Assembly: GCA_947492905.1 (NCBI GenBank)
Contig: CANLOL010000001.1
Location: 1,900,578 to 1,964,577 of the forward strand
Reading direction: 5' to 3'
DNA length: 64,000 nucleotides
From: an uncultured Sphingorhabdus sp.
Lineage (GTDB): Bacteria; Pseudomonadota; Alphaproteobacteria; Sphingomonadales; Sphingomonadaceae
This document shows, one piece after another, positions 26,955-36,423 of this stretch. The number at the start of each line of letters is the position of its first letter. Within the stretch, counting starts at the first letter, position 1. The notes below the pieces were generated by a model that saw only the letters and a program-made list of their open reading frames with translations, did no database searches and was not told where the DNA came from. Both the position numbers and the translations under genes were made by a program.

Positions 26955-28148
26955 TCAATAAAGGTAATATTTCTCGCTCTCTTTTGCCCATGATGTTTCA
27001 TCAGCAAGCGTTAGTGCATCCAATTCATCAGGCGTTGCATTTGGATTATCGACCCATTCGCGTAATATTGGGCCGCCATTTATTACATCAATGGCCAATT
27101 TACCAAATTCATATTCATACTCAAAATCACGCCATAAATCATAATCGGGATAGAGATTACGGATTGCCTTAAAAGCTGCTATTTGTATGCGCCAAGGTTT
27201 AAATTTTTCATGATCATAATATGGGCCATCGCAATGAATTTGAACGCCATGACATAATTGACCTACATGTTTGTGGAAAGTGGGTTCAAACCAACATTCG
27301 CGTAATTTGCAACCTTCCAACCAATGCGGGGCGATCTTTTGCATTTCTTGAATAACGGCCTTAGCGTCTATATCAGGAGCACCAAATATCTCTAATGGGC
27401 GGGTCGTTCCCCTACCCTCTGATAAGGTAGCGCCTTCTAGCAGCACAGTACCCGCATAAGCGCGCGCCATTGAAACATTAGGCGCATTAGGGCTTGGGTT
27501 TATCCAATCGCGATCCGATGGCCACCCATGATTATCGGATAAGTCCCATCCTTGCATCTGAACCACTTTATAAGCCACATCCAGATTCAACATATCAATG
27601 AAATAATGGCCAAGCTCGCCAAGCGTCAAACCGTGGCGCATTGGCATCTCAGCAGCCCCTACAAAGCTTTGCCATCCATCGCGCAACGATAGTCCCTCGA
27701 TTGGGCGACCCGCAGGATTAGGACGATCAAGCACCCATACTTCCTTACCCAAATGTGCTGATGCTTCCAAGATATAGCGTAATGTCGTCACAAATGTGTA
27801 AATGCGGCACCCTAAATCTTGGAGATCAAATAAAAGCACATCAAATGAATCCATCATTTCATCTGTTGGTTTGCGCACTTCACCATAGAGGCTGTAAATT
27901 GGAATATTATAGATTGGATCGTTATAATCCTCTGATTCCATCATATTGTCCTGCTTGTCCCCGCGCAGGCCATGTTGCGGGCCAAAAGCGGCGCTCAGTT
28001 CAATCTCATCACATGCAGCAAGCGCATCGAGCGAATGCGTCAAATCCTCTGTAACAGAGGCTGGATGCGCCAATAAAGCAACGCGTTTACCGCGCAAAGA
28101 AGCTTTTAATTGCTGATCATTGATTAAAATATCGATACCATTTTTCAT
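26955..28148 (-). CDS. DUF1343/NamZ-like exo-beta-N-acetylmuramidase, no visible signal peptide
   Basis: 397 residues. Family landmarks: VALLAHPASV near residue 25, FGPQHGLRGDKQDN, PIYSLYGEVRKPT, LLFDLQDLGCRIYTFVTTLRYIL, VLDRPNPAGR, MPMRHGLTLGELG, SPNAPNVSMARAYAGTVLLEGATLSEGRGTTRPLEIFGAP. The founding NamZ of Bacillus releases MurNAc from peptidoglycan fragments and is secreted. Here the N-terminus (MKNGIDILINDQQLK) has no hydrophobic signal, so cytoplasmic action on imported muropeptide sugars is suggested. AmgK and MurU, which would use free MurNAc, are encoded at 53-55 kb. It follows the DOMON-like gene by 5 bases. Confidence 0.85.
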   Translation of the reverse strand: MKNGIDILINDQQLKASLRGKRVALLAHPASVTEDLTHSLDALAACDEIELSAAFGPQHGLRGDKQDNMMESEDYNDPIYNIPIYSLYGEVRKPTDEMMDSFDVLLFDLQDLGCRIYTFVTTLRYILEASAHLGKEVWVLDRPNPAGRPIEGLSLRDGWQSFVGAAEMPMRHGLTLGELGHYFIDMLNLDVAYKVVQMQGWDLSDNHGWPSDRDWINPSPNAPNVSMARAYAGTVLLEGATLSEGRGTTRPLEIFGAPDIDAKAVIQEMQKIAPHWLEGCKLRECWFEPTFHKHVGQLCHGVQIHCDGPYYDHEKFKPWRIQIAAFKAIRNLYPDYDLWRDFEYEYEFGKLAIDVINGGPILREWVDNPNATPDELDALTLADETSWAKESEKYYLY

Positions 28149-28153
28149 AATTT

Positions 28154-28675
28154 TTACCTAGCTTCTAGCTTATGCAAAAAGCAATGCTTTTGATGAAAAT
28201 CTGGTTTATCTTTGCAATGTTTTAACGCCCAATAAGATTTGCCATCTTGCGTTTCCAATATTGAGCAAATGCCAATCCCATTATTAATTATGGGTATAGT
28301 CTCTGTCGCTAACTCTATCACAACGCTCAGAGCGCCTTCATCCTTGATTAATTCAACATTGGGTCTCTTGATGGTGAGGTTTTTCATGCCTTCGCGATAA
28401 TCATCAAAATGATAGGCTGCCCAATCCCCATTAGGCGCAAAATTAAATTCTGAATATGATCTATCATCTGCTCCCAAAACAAATGTTTCAAAGCACGTTG
28501 ATTTCCATATTTCATCCCGAAAGACTGGTTTTTGCGCGGCTGATTCTATCTTTAATGCTTGTAAATTGCCTATAATCTTAAACTTAATCCGAATATGCTC
28601 ATTGGATATAATAAGATCACAAGATATGCTATAATCTTGATGGACTTGGTCCCATGGATGCCGCTTTAATTCCAT
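28154..28675 (-). CDS. DOMON-like domain protein
   Basis: 173 residues, no signal peptide. The beta-rich sequence includes IRIKFKIIGNLQALKI, DEIWKSTCFETFVLGADDRSYSEFNFAPNGDWAAYHFDDYREGM and a C-terminal ICSILETQDGKSYWALKH. The WKSTCFETF and EFNFAPNGDWAAY motifs match the DOMON-like (carbohydrate-binding-type beta sandwich) family often found beside DUF1343 genes in sphingomonads. Five bases separate it from that gene, so the pair likely forms an operon. A sugar- or haem-binding role is possible but unproven. Confidence 0.8.
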   Translation of the reverse strand: MELKRHPWDQVHQDYSISCDLIISNEHIRIKFKIIGNLQALKIESAAQKPVFRDEIWKSTCFETFVLGADDRSYSEFNFAPNGDWAAYHFDDYREGMKNLTIKRPNVELIKDEGALSVVIELATETIPIINNGIGICSILETQDGKSYWALKHCKDKPDFHQKHCFLHKLEAR

Positions 28676-28801
28676 AATGAAAGACTCTTATAAAATTTAT
28701 TTATACCATAATAACCGCTGTATATTTAATGATGATAATCATATATTTTGCGCAAACAATGCTATTCATTAAACGCATGACATGCTAACGGCGCAAACAT
28801 T

Positions 28802-30031
28802 ATGACAAATTTTTCATCATCCTTATTAAAAACACTGCATGATCGCGGTTATGTTCATCAAATTACAGATGAATTGGGTTTAGATACATTAGCGCAAAAA
28901 GAGATTATCCCTGGTTATATAGGTTTTGATGCGACAGCTTCTTCGCTGCATGTAGGCAGCTTGGTTCAAATCATGATGTTGCGCCGATTACAGCAATGCG
29001 GCCATAAACCCATCGTCATCATGGGCGGTGGCACGACGAAAATAGGCGATCCAACGGGCCGTGATGAGAGCCGTAAAATGCTCAGCGATGCTGAGATAGA
29101 TGCTAATATTGCTTCTATTCGCAAAATATTTGAAAAATTCCTGACCTTTGGTGATGGGCCAAGCGATGCTATCATTATCAATAATGATGATTGGTTGGGT
29201 AAGATTGAATATCTTAAATTCTTGCGCGATATTGGTCCGCATTTTACAATCAATAGAATGCTCACCTTTGACAGTGTTCGCTTACGCCTAGAGCGTGAGC
29301 AACCTATGACCTTTCTCGAATTTAATTACATGATAATGCAAGCTTATGATTTCCTTGAATTATCACGCCTTCATGATTGTAAATTACAAATGGGAGGTTC
29401 TGATCAATGGGGCAATATTGTTAATGGTATGGAGCTTGGCAGACGCATTGATGGCAAATCACTCTATGGTTTAACCACGCCGCTTATTACGCTCGCCGAT
29501 GGCGGCAAGATGGGCAAAACCGCATCAGGCGCTGTTTGGCTTAATGAAGATATGCTCTCTTCTTATGATTATTGGCAGTTCTGGCGCAACACCCAAGATG
29601 CCGATGTAGGCAGGTTTTTGCGCCTATTTACCGATATTGATTTGGCAGAAATAGAGCGGTTAGAAAAATTAGAAGGCTCTGACATTAATCAAGCCAAGAT
29701 TATTTTGGCCAATGCCGCTACTGAAATGGCGCATAGCAAAGAGGCTGCTTTATCCGCTGAAAAAACGGCGGCTGATACATTTGAAAAAGGCATGGGCGGC
29801 GGCGATTTACCAGAATTTAGTACAGCAGACGATAATATATCAATGTTGGATGCACTGTTGGGCCTAGGCTTTATTGCTTCAAAAGGCGAAGGCAAACGCT
29901 TAATTAAAGGCGGCGGCGCAAAGCTTAATGGAGAAGCGATCAAAGATGAAATGCATATGATTGCACGATCAGCAGACCCAATTAAGGTTTCTGCGGGCAA
30001 GAAAAAGCATGGTATTTTATCATTTGTGTAA
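28802..30031 (+). CDS. tyrS: Tyrosyl-tRNA synthetase
   Basis: 409 residues. The class I Rossmann core has HVGSL (50-54, the HIGH equivalent), the tyrosine-binding segment YMIMQAYDFLEL, GGSDQWGNIVNGMEL, and the KMSKS-equivalent KMGKT. The C-terminal part is an S4-like RNA-binding domain (GFIASKGEGKRLIKGGGAKLNGE). It charges tRNA-Tyr. No strong ribosome site is visible before the ATG. Divergent from the DOMON-like gene. Confidence 0.97.
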   Translation: MTNFSSSLLKTLHDRGYVHQITDELGLDTLAQKEIIPGYIGFDATASSLHVGSLVQIMMLRRLQQCGHKPIVIMGGGTTKIGDPTGRDESRKMLSDAEIDANIASIRKIFEKFLTFGDGPSDAIIINNDDWLGKIEYLKFLRDIGPHFTINRMLTFDSVRLRLEREQPMTFLEFNYMIMQAYDFLELSRLHDCKLQMGGSDQWGNIVNGMELGRRIDGKSLYGLTTPLITLADGGKMGKTASGAVWLNEDMLSSYDYWQFWRNTQDADVGRFLRLFTDIDLAEIERLEKLEGSDINQAKIILANAATEMAHSKEAALSAEKTAADTFEKGMGGGDLPEFSTADDNISMLDALLGLGFIASKGEGKRLIKGGGAKLNGEAIKDEMHMIARSADPIKVSAGKKKHGILSFV

Positions 30032-30114
30032 ATATTTATAATTTCTAATAAATCTTTACTATTTTTTTAGCGTTTATGTTCATAACGGATGTTTCATGGA
30101 TAGGGTGAGACATT

Positions 30115-30438
30115 ATGCAAGTAATTAACAATCATAACGCAAGCGATCAACGTAGATCAGCAAGACATAGAACCAATTTTGACTCTATTACAGAGAGCAA
30201 AAAATATGGTGATTTGCCCGTTCATGTCGTCAATATATCAGCGCATGGCTTCATGATTGATAATAATGAAAAATTAGAACGTGGTGATCGTATCACCATC
30301 AGGCTACCAGAAGCGGGCCATGTTGAATCCTTGGTATTATGGGCCGTTGATAAACGCGCAGGACTTCAGTTTGAGCGTGTAATCCGTGTTCCAGAATTTC
30401 TGGCAATGTTAGATAAAGTCGCCATTTCGGGTCGATAA
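30115..30438 (+). CDS. PilZ domain protein (c-di-GMP receptor type)
   Basis: 107 residues, a stand-alone PilZ domain. Both c-di-GMP motifs are complete: RRSAR (RxxxR, R13-R17) and NISAHG (the D/NxSxxG motif, N40-G45). It should bind cyclic di-GMP and act as a small adaptor. It ends one base before the convergent recG. The GGDEF/EAL protein at 36.4-38.5 kb is the only other c-di-GMP gene in the window. Confidence 0.92.
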   Translation: MQVINNHNASDQRRSARHRTNFDSITESKKYGDLPVHVVNISAHGFMIDNNEKLERGDRITIRLPEAGHVESLVLWAVDKRAGLQFERVIRVPEFLAMLDKVAISGR

Positions 30439-32532
30439 TTAACCACTTCGCAACGTAGCAACGCCAGCATCGCGCTCAAATAGATAGAGCAATATTCGAA
30501 CAGCATCTCCGCGCGTACCAGAGAGACCTCCATCTCTCTGCACCAATAATTTCGCATCATCAGCCGCAGTGGATAGCAATGCCCTCACATGCGTATCATC
30601 TGCTACTTGAAAGGGTGAGCCGCCTGATTGCCGCGTTCCAATCATCTCACCAGCACCGCGCAAGTTCAAATCTTCTTCTGCGATTTCAAAACCATCATTG
30701 CTTTTGCGCATCAAGCTTAGCCTTGCGTGCGCAGTTTCAGACAATTCCTCTGATCTTATCAGCAAACATATAGATTTTTCGCTGCCCCTGCCTACCCGTC
30801 CGCGTAATTGGTGCAATTGGGCAAGGCCAAAACTGTCCGCCGCCTCGACTATCATCAGGCTGGCATTGGGCACATCAACACCGACTTCTATCACTGTGGT
30901 CGCGACCAATAATAATATTTCTTTGTTCACAAAGGATTCCATGACTTTATCTTTATCTTGGTTTTTCATCCTGCCATGCACAATGCCAACTTTATCGCCA
31001 AAATGTTTCTGCAACATCTCGGCTCTAACTTCTGCAGCTGCTTTACCGCTGCTGCTTTGCTCTATTAAAGGGCAAACCCAAAATGCTTGCTTACCAGCGG
31101 ATAAATGCCGCTCTAATCCTCTAATAATATCGTCCATTCGGCTATCAGGCATAACCACCGTGTCAATGGGCGTGCGTCCCGGCGGCAGCTCATCGAGCTG
31201 CGATACATCCATTTCTCCATAACAGGCTAGCGCTAATGTTCTGGGGATTGGCGTTGCCGTCATAACCAACAGATGCGGGACACCGCGCCCTTTTTTGGTA
31301 AGCATCAAACGCTGACTAACGCCAAATTTATGCTGCTCATCTATAATCGCCATCGCCAGATTTTTATAGGTAACGGCTTCTTGGAATATAGCGTGCGTGC
31401 CAATGATGATGTCAATAGTACCATCAGCAAGCCCCATCAAAGTGGCTTCGCGCACCTTGCCCTTGTCGCGGCCCGTTAAGATAGCAATATTAACCGGCAG
31501 CGGGGCCAATATTTGTTGTAAATTGGCGAAATGTTGCCGTGCTAATATCTCTGTAGGAGCCAAAAAAGCGCCTTGATAGCCCGATTCCACGCATTGCAAT
31601 AGCGCCATCAACGCGACTATTGTTTTTCCAGAGCCCACATCACCTTGTAATAATCGCAGCATAGGCCGGCTTTGCTCTAAATCGCCTTTAATCTCGCCAA
31701 TCACTCTTTTTTGAGCGCCCGTCATTTCAAAGGGTAATTGCAGCATTTTGGTCAATCTATCATCGCCTTTGATAGGCAAGCATTTGCGATTATCCATTTC
31801 AGCACGCACCAATTGCATAGTGATTTGATTGGCTAATAATTCATCATAGGCGAGCCGATCATGCGCATTTTCATTATATTCACTATGCATATCGACGATG
31901 GATTCATGCCAACTCTTCCACTCCTTTTTTTTGAGCAATGATGGTTCGATCCATTCCTCCATCTGTGGACGAATGGCGAGCGCTTCTTTTACCAATTGTA
32001 CCAAACGCCCATTGGTTATCCCCTCGGATAATGGATATATGGGTTCAACAAGAGGAACAGATGGTTTCTCCTGACTTTCAGAAGAATCACCTTGGGGAGA
32101 ATCGGATTTATATTCCGAAATATGATCAGGATGCACAATCTGAAGTTCATCACCATATTGTTCTAATTTACCCGAAATGATCCGCTGTGATTCCATTGGG
32201 AGTTGTTTTTTGGCCCAACCCGCATTTTTACCAAAAAAAATTAAACTCACCGTATCACCATTTTTATCTTCACCTATAATGCGCAATGGGCTGCGATAAT
32301 TATGGCCATTGCGGATGTTGATAACGCTTATTTTTATGATGATATGCTGTCCAACATCGCTTATATCTAGGGTTTCACGATAATTACGATGGGTGAAACT
32401 ATTGGGAAAATGATAGAGCATATCCTTGACGCGTTGTAATTTTAGACGCTCCAAAGGCTTGTTCAAACGCGGCCCAACCCCCTTAAGAGATTGCACTTCT
32501 GAAAATAGTGGATTGAGAATATCTGGCCGCAT
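30439..32532 (-). CDS. recG: ATP-dependent DNA helicase RecG
   Basis: 697 residues. The N-terminal wedge/OB domain begins with SLKGVGPRLNKPLERL; the helicase core has Walker A GDVGSGKT, the DEQH box (IIDEQHKFGV), TATPIPRT, motif VI QLRGRVGRG and the RecG C-terminal segment SNDGFEIAEEDLNLRGAGEMIGTRQSG. RecG remodels stalled replication forks and Holliday junctions. Divergent from sdhE-mfd (64-bp spacer), convergent with the PilZ gene. Confidence 0.97.
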   Translation of the reverse strand: MRPDILNPLFSEVQSLKGVGPRLNKPLERLKLQRVKDMLYHFPNSFTHRNYRETLDISDVGQHIIIKISVINIRNGHNYRSPLRIIGEDKNGDTVSLIFFGKNAGWAKKQLPMESQRIISGKLEQYGDELQIVHPDHISEYKSDSPQGDSSESQEKPSVPLVEPIYPLSEGITNGRLVQLVKEALAIRPQMEEWIEPSLLKKKEWKSWHESIVDMHSEYNENAHDRLAYDELLANQITMQLVRAEMDNRKCLPIKGDDRLTKMLQLPFEMTGAQKRVIGEIKGDLEQSRPMLRLLQGDVGSGKTIVALMALLQCVESGYQGAFLAPTEILARQHFANLQQILAPLPVNIAILTGRDKGKVREATLMGLADGTIDIIIGTHAIFQEAVTYKNLAMAIIDEQHKFGVSQRLMLTKKGRGVPHLLVMTATPIPRTLALACYGEMDVSQLDELPPGRTPIDTVVMPDSRMDDIIRGLERHLSAGKQAFWVCPLIEQSSSGKAAAEVRAEMLQKHFGDKVGIVHGRMKNQDKDKVMESFVNKEILLLVATTVIEVGVDVPNASLMIVEAADSFGLAQLHQLRGRVGRGSEKSICLLIRSEELSETAHARLSLMRKSNDGFEIAEEDLNLRGAGEMIGTRQSGGSPFQVADDTHVRALLSTAADDAKLLVQRDGGLSGTRGDAVRILLYLFERDAGVATLRSG

Positions 32533-32596
32533 GACTATCGCACCTTATAACGGCTCTGCAAACTATTCCAGTGGTCAAAATTACAAAGGATAAATT

Positions 32597-32881
32597 ATGG
32601 CGGATGAAGCGCATCTTCGTAAACTATATTTTCGATCATGGCATCGCGGCACACGCGAGGCCGATGCTATCATAGGTGGTTTTTTTGATAAATATGGCTC
32701 TTCTTGGAATGAAGAGGAAAATGCTTGGTTTGAGAGATTATTGAACGAACAAGATGTCGATATAATGGGCTGGGCTATGGGAACTATTGAAGTGCCTGAA
32801 TCTTTCCAAGGCCCGATGATGGATGTCATGAGAAAATTAGATTATATCAGCGTCCCCAAGGGCATAGAGGATATGGATTAA
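32597..32881 (+). CDS. sdhE: SdhE, FAD assembly factor for succinate dehydrogenase
   Basis: 94 residues, AAAGGA before the ATG. The motif RSWHRGTREADAIIGGFFDKYG contains the conserved RGxxE that contacts the flavoprotein, followed by the acidic NEQDVDIMGW segment. SdhE promotes covalent flavinylation of SdhA. It precedes mfd by 37 bases and is probably cotranscribed with it, an arrangement common in alphaproteobacteria. Confidence 0.93.
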   Translation: MADEAHLRKLYFRSWHRGTREADAIIGGFFDKYGSSWNEEENAWFERLLNEQDVDIMGWAMGTIEVPESFQGPMMDVMRKLDYISVPKGIEDMD

Positions 32882-32917
32882 AACCACAGCCCTAATGCTG
32901 TCTTTAATAGAGCAAAT

Positions 32918-35900
32918 ATGCAGAACGACACTGAAATCCATAATATATTAAACAGCAAAAATGCGCTTACCTTATCGGGTGTTGCTGCTGGATTTACGCC
33001 ATTATTACTGGCCGATATTGCACGCGCCAGCAAAGGGCGCGCTGTTTTCATTGCCCCCGATGAAGTGACGATGCGCTCGATTGCAGAGAGCGTTCCCTAT
33101 TTCGCGAAAGAGGTAGAAGTTTTGCAATATCCCGCATGGGATTGCTTGCCCTATGACAGAGCATCCCCCTCGCTCAATATAACATCAGAGCGCATGGCCA
33201 CGCTGCAAGCTTTACAGCTGCCGATTAAAGAGAGCCAATTATTGGTCACCACTATTGGGGCCGTTATTCAGAAAAATATATCCCCTTTCAGAGTGCGCCA
33301 AACCGGTGAAGTTTTGAAGCCAGGCCATAATATATCGCGCGAGAGAATAGCTGCCCTGTTGCAATCCAATGGTTATTATCGTGTCGATACCGTCGCCGAA
33401 CCGGGTGAATTTGCAATGCGCGGCAGCTTGGTCGATTTATTTCCATCGGGATTGGATCATGGCATAAGGCTCGATTTTTTTGGCGATGAGCTAGAGAGTA
33501 TTAGAAAATTTAATGCAGAAAATCAGCGTACTACGGGCCGAATGGATAGGCTTGATCTTTATCCAGCGGTTGAATCCTGTCTCGACGAAGATGCCATAAG
33601 GCGTTTTAGAACGGCCTATCGTGAGCGTCATGGCGCCAATGCGACGAGCGATCCGCTCTATCAAGCTATATCAGAAGGCCGCCGACTGGCAGGCATGGAT
33701 CATTGGCTGCCTTTGCTCGAAGAAAAGATGGTTCCATTATTCGACCATCTTTCTAATGATGATGTTATTTTACGCGACAAAGCCAGCTATGCGGCGGCGC
33801 AGCAACGTTTTGATGCTATCCAAGATTATTATCAAAACCGCGTGCGTGTTGAGACAAAAGAAATCGGTGCTTACCGTCCATTAGAGCCTGAGAAATTATA
33901 TCTAAGTGCCGAGGAATGCGATGCAATTTATGCAGATCGACCCGTTCATTTGCTTAGTAATTTTGATGAACCTGATACAGAATATTCGCTCTCATTCGCT
34001 ATCAAATCAGGCCGAGATTTTGCCCCTGAACGCGCACAAAAAACGGCTGTTTATGGGGCAGTAAATGCACATATTAAAGCTTTAAAAAAATCCAACAGCA
34101 AAACAATCATCGCCAATTATAGCAGCGGTGCGCGCAGCCGTATGCTAAAATTGATGAGCGAAGATAGCTACAATGTTTTTGCCGAGGCCGCGAATTGGCA
34201 AGAAGCCCAAGCGATTGCAGCCAAAGGCGCAACGGCCATGATTGTCTTAGCGATAGATCATGGTTTTACCGCCCCCGATATTGCGCTCATTACTGAACAA
34301 GATATTTTGGGCGACCGATTGGTAAGGCGCCGCAAGAACCGCAAAAGTGCCGATGCATTTATGGCGGAATTATCGGCCTTAGCGGTCGGTGATTTGGTCG
34401 TTCATGTTGATCATGGTATTGGCCGCTACGAAGGCTTATTATGCATCGAAGTCGGTACTAGTCCGCATGATTGCGTATCCTTAACCTATGCGGGCGGCGA
34501 TAAATTATTCGTGCCTGTTGAAAATATTGATGTGCTGAGCCGTTACGGTGCATCGGGCGACACAGTCCCGCTTGATAAATTAGGCGGGGAAGCGTGGCAG
34601 CGCCGCAAATCTAAGCTTAAAGAACGCATTAGAGCCATTGCGCATGAACTTATGAAAACTGCGGCTTTGCGCGCTCTGCGCAGCGGGCAAGCCATAGAGA
34701 TTGACGAATCTGCTTATAATGAATTTATCAACCGCTTTCCCTATCAAGAAACCGAGGATCAAGAGCGCGTCATTCAAGAAGTATTGGACGATTTAACCTC
34801 TGGCAAACCCATGGATAGATTGGTCTGCGGCGATGTGGGTTTTGGCAAAACCGAAGTTGCCCTGCGCGCTGCATTTGCTGCTGCTTTATCGGGTATGCAA
34901 GTGGCGATTATTGCGCCCACTACATTATTGGCGCGCCAACATTATAATGGTTTTGTCGAACGCTTCCGTGATTTGCCATTTAATATTGGACGTTTATCAC
35001 GTCTGGTCACAGCAAAAGAAGCAACAAAAACACGCGCGGGATTGGCCGATGGGACAATTGATATTGTCATAGGAACCCATGCATTATTGGCAAAGACCAT
35101 AGATTTTAAGCGCCTTGGCCTCGTTATTGTAGATGAAGAGCAACGTTTTGGTGTTACGCATAAAGAGCGTCTCAAAGCCCTTAAAACCGATGTCCATATG
35201 CTAACGCTAACGGCAACGCCGATACCGCGAACTTTGCAAATGGCGATGAGCGGACTGCGTGAATTATCGGTTATTCAAACACCGCCTGTGGACCGTTTGG
35301 CCGTGCGCACCTATGTCATGCCTTGGGATGGTGTCGTTATCAAAGAAGCATTACTACGCGAGCATTATCGCGGCGGACAGAGCTTTTTTGTTGTGCCGCG
35401 CATATCAGATTTAACCGATATAGAGGAATATTTGCGCGAAGAAATTCCAGAGATTAAATATATCTCAGCGCATGGGCAAATGGCTCCTGCGGACATTGAA
35501 GAACGTATGAATGCTTTTTACGACAAAAAATATGATGTTTTATTGTCGACTACTATTGTGGAGAGCGGTCTCGATATTCCATCAGCCAATACTATGATTA
35601 TTCACCGCGCTGATCGCTTCGGTTTAGCGCAGCTCTATCAGTTGCGGGGCCGCGTTGGTCGCTCTAAAACTCGCGCATATGCTTATTTAACCACCGATGA
35701 TGATCGCATATTGACGGAAACGGCGCAGAAACGATTAAAAGTATTGAGCGATTTAGATACTCTTGGCGGCGGTTTCCAATTGGCGAGCCATGATTTGGAC
35801 ATTAGGGGCGCTGGCAATTTGGTCGGCGATGAGCAATCGGGTCATATCAAAGAAGTAGGCTTTGAACTTTATCAATCTATGCTTGAAGATGCTATATTAG

Positions 35901-36403
35901 AAGCCCGCGCAAGCGATCAAGGCCTAGCAAAAGCAGAGGCAAGCTTTAGCCCACAAATTACGATTGATGCGCCGATATTAATCCCAGAAGATTATGTCCC
36001 TGACCTGCCCGTTCGTATGGGCCTTTATAGACGCCTCAATACATTAGATAATAAGGAAGAATTGGAATCCTTTGCCGCCGAAATGACTGATCGTTTTGGT
36101 GAATTGCCAGAGCCTACATCCAATCTATTAAGGCTGATTGAGATTAAGCAAAATGCTTTAAAAGCGTGCGTTACAAAGATTGAAATTGGCCCGCGCGGAG
36201 CATTAATCAGCTTTCAAAATGATACGCCGCCCGATATTAATGGCTTGCTATCCTATGTTCAAAAATTAGGGCAGATTGCAAAATTACGCCCCGATAGCAA
36301 ATTGGTGATAACGCGCGTCTGGAATGATCCACAAAGCCGCCTCAACGGCTGTTTGCAGCTATCAAAAGGGCTGCTGTCCGCCAACCGCAAAGCATCTGTA
36401 TAG
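32918..36403 (+). CDS. mfd: Transcription-repair coupling factor Mfd
   Basis: 1161 residues. The N-terminal UvrB-like module (LSGVAAGFTPLLLADIA; LQYPAWDCLPYDR; VDTVAEPGEFAMRGSLVDLFPSG), the RNA-polymerase-interacting domain (VGDLVVHVDHGIGRYEGL), and the RecG-like translocase (CGDVGFGKTEVALRAAF, VDEEQRFGVTHKE, LTATPIPRTL, QLRGRVGRSK) are all present, ending in the TRCF C-terminal domain. It removes stalled RNA polymerase and recruits UvrA. Confidence 0.97.
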   Translation: MQNDTEIHNILNSKNALTLSGVAAGFTPLLLADIARASKGRAVFIAPDEVTMRSIAESVPYFAKEVEVLQYPAWDCLPYDRASPSLNITSERMATLQALQLPIKESQLLVTTIGAVIQKNISPFRVRQTGEVLKPGHNISRERIAALLQSNGYYRVDTVAEPGEFAMRGSLVDLFPSGLDHGIRLDFFGDELESIRKFNAENQRTTGRMDRLDLYPAVESCLDEDAIRRFRTAYRERHGANATSDPLYQAISEGRRLAGMDHWLPLLEEKMVPLFDHLSNDDVILRDKASYAAAQQRFDAIQDYYQNRVRVETKEIGAYRPLEPEKLYLSAEECDAIYADRPVHLLSNFDEPDTEYSLSFAIKSGRDFAPERAQKTAVYGAVNAHIKALKKSNSKTIIANYSSGARSRMLKLMSEDSYNVFAEAANWQEAQAIAAKGATAMIVLAIDHGFTAPDIALITEQDILGDRLVRRRKNRKSADAFMAELSALAVGDLVVHVDHGIGRYEGLLCIEVGTSPHDCVSLTYAGGDKLFVPVENIDVLSRYGASGDTVPLDKLGGEAWQRRKSKLKERIRAIAHELMKTAALRALRSGQAIEIDESAYNEFINRFPYQETEDQERVIQEVLDDLTSGKPMDRLVCGDVGFGKTEVALRAAFAAALSGMQVAIIAPTTLLARQHYNGFVERFRDLPFNIGRLSRLVTAKEATKTRAGLADGTIDIVIGTHALLAKTIDFKRLGLVIVDEEQRFGVTHKERLKALKTDVHMLTLTATPIPRTLQMAMSGLRELSVIQTPPVDRLAVRTYVMPWDGVVIKEALLREHYRGGQSFFVVPRISDLTDIEEYLREEIPEIKYISAHGQMAPADIEERMNAFYDKKYDVLLSTTIVESGLDIPSANTMIIHRADRFGLAQLYQLRGRVGRSKTRAYAYLTTDDDRILTETAQKRLKVLSDLDTLGGGFQLASHDLDIRGAGNLVGDEQSGHIKEVGFELYQSMLEDAILEARASDQGLAKAEASFSPQITIDAPILIPEDYVPDLPVRMGLYRRLNTLDNKEELESFAAEMTDRFGELPEPTSNLLRLIEIKQNALKACVTKIEIGPRGALISFQNDTPPDINGLLSYVQKLGQIAKLRPDSKLVITRVWNDPQSRLNGCLQLSKGLLSANRKASV

Positions 36404-36423
36404 CTAAGATTATGGGCCTAAGA

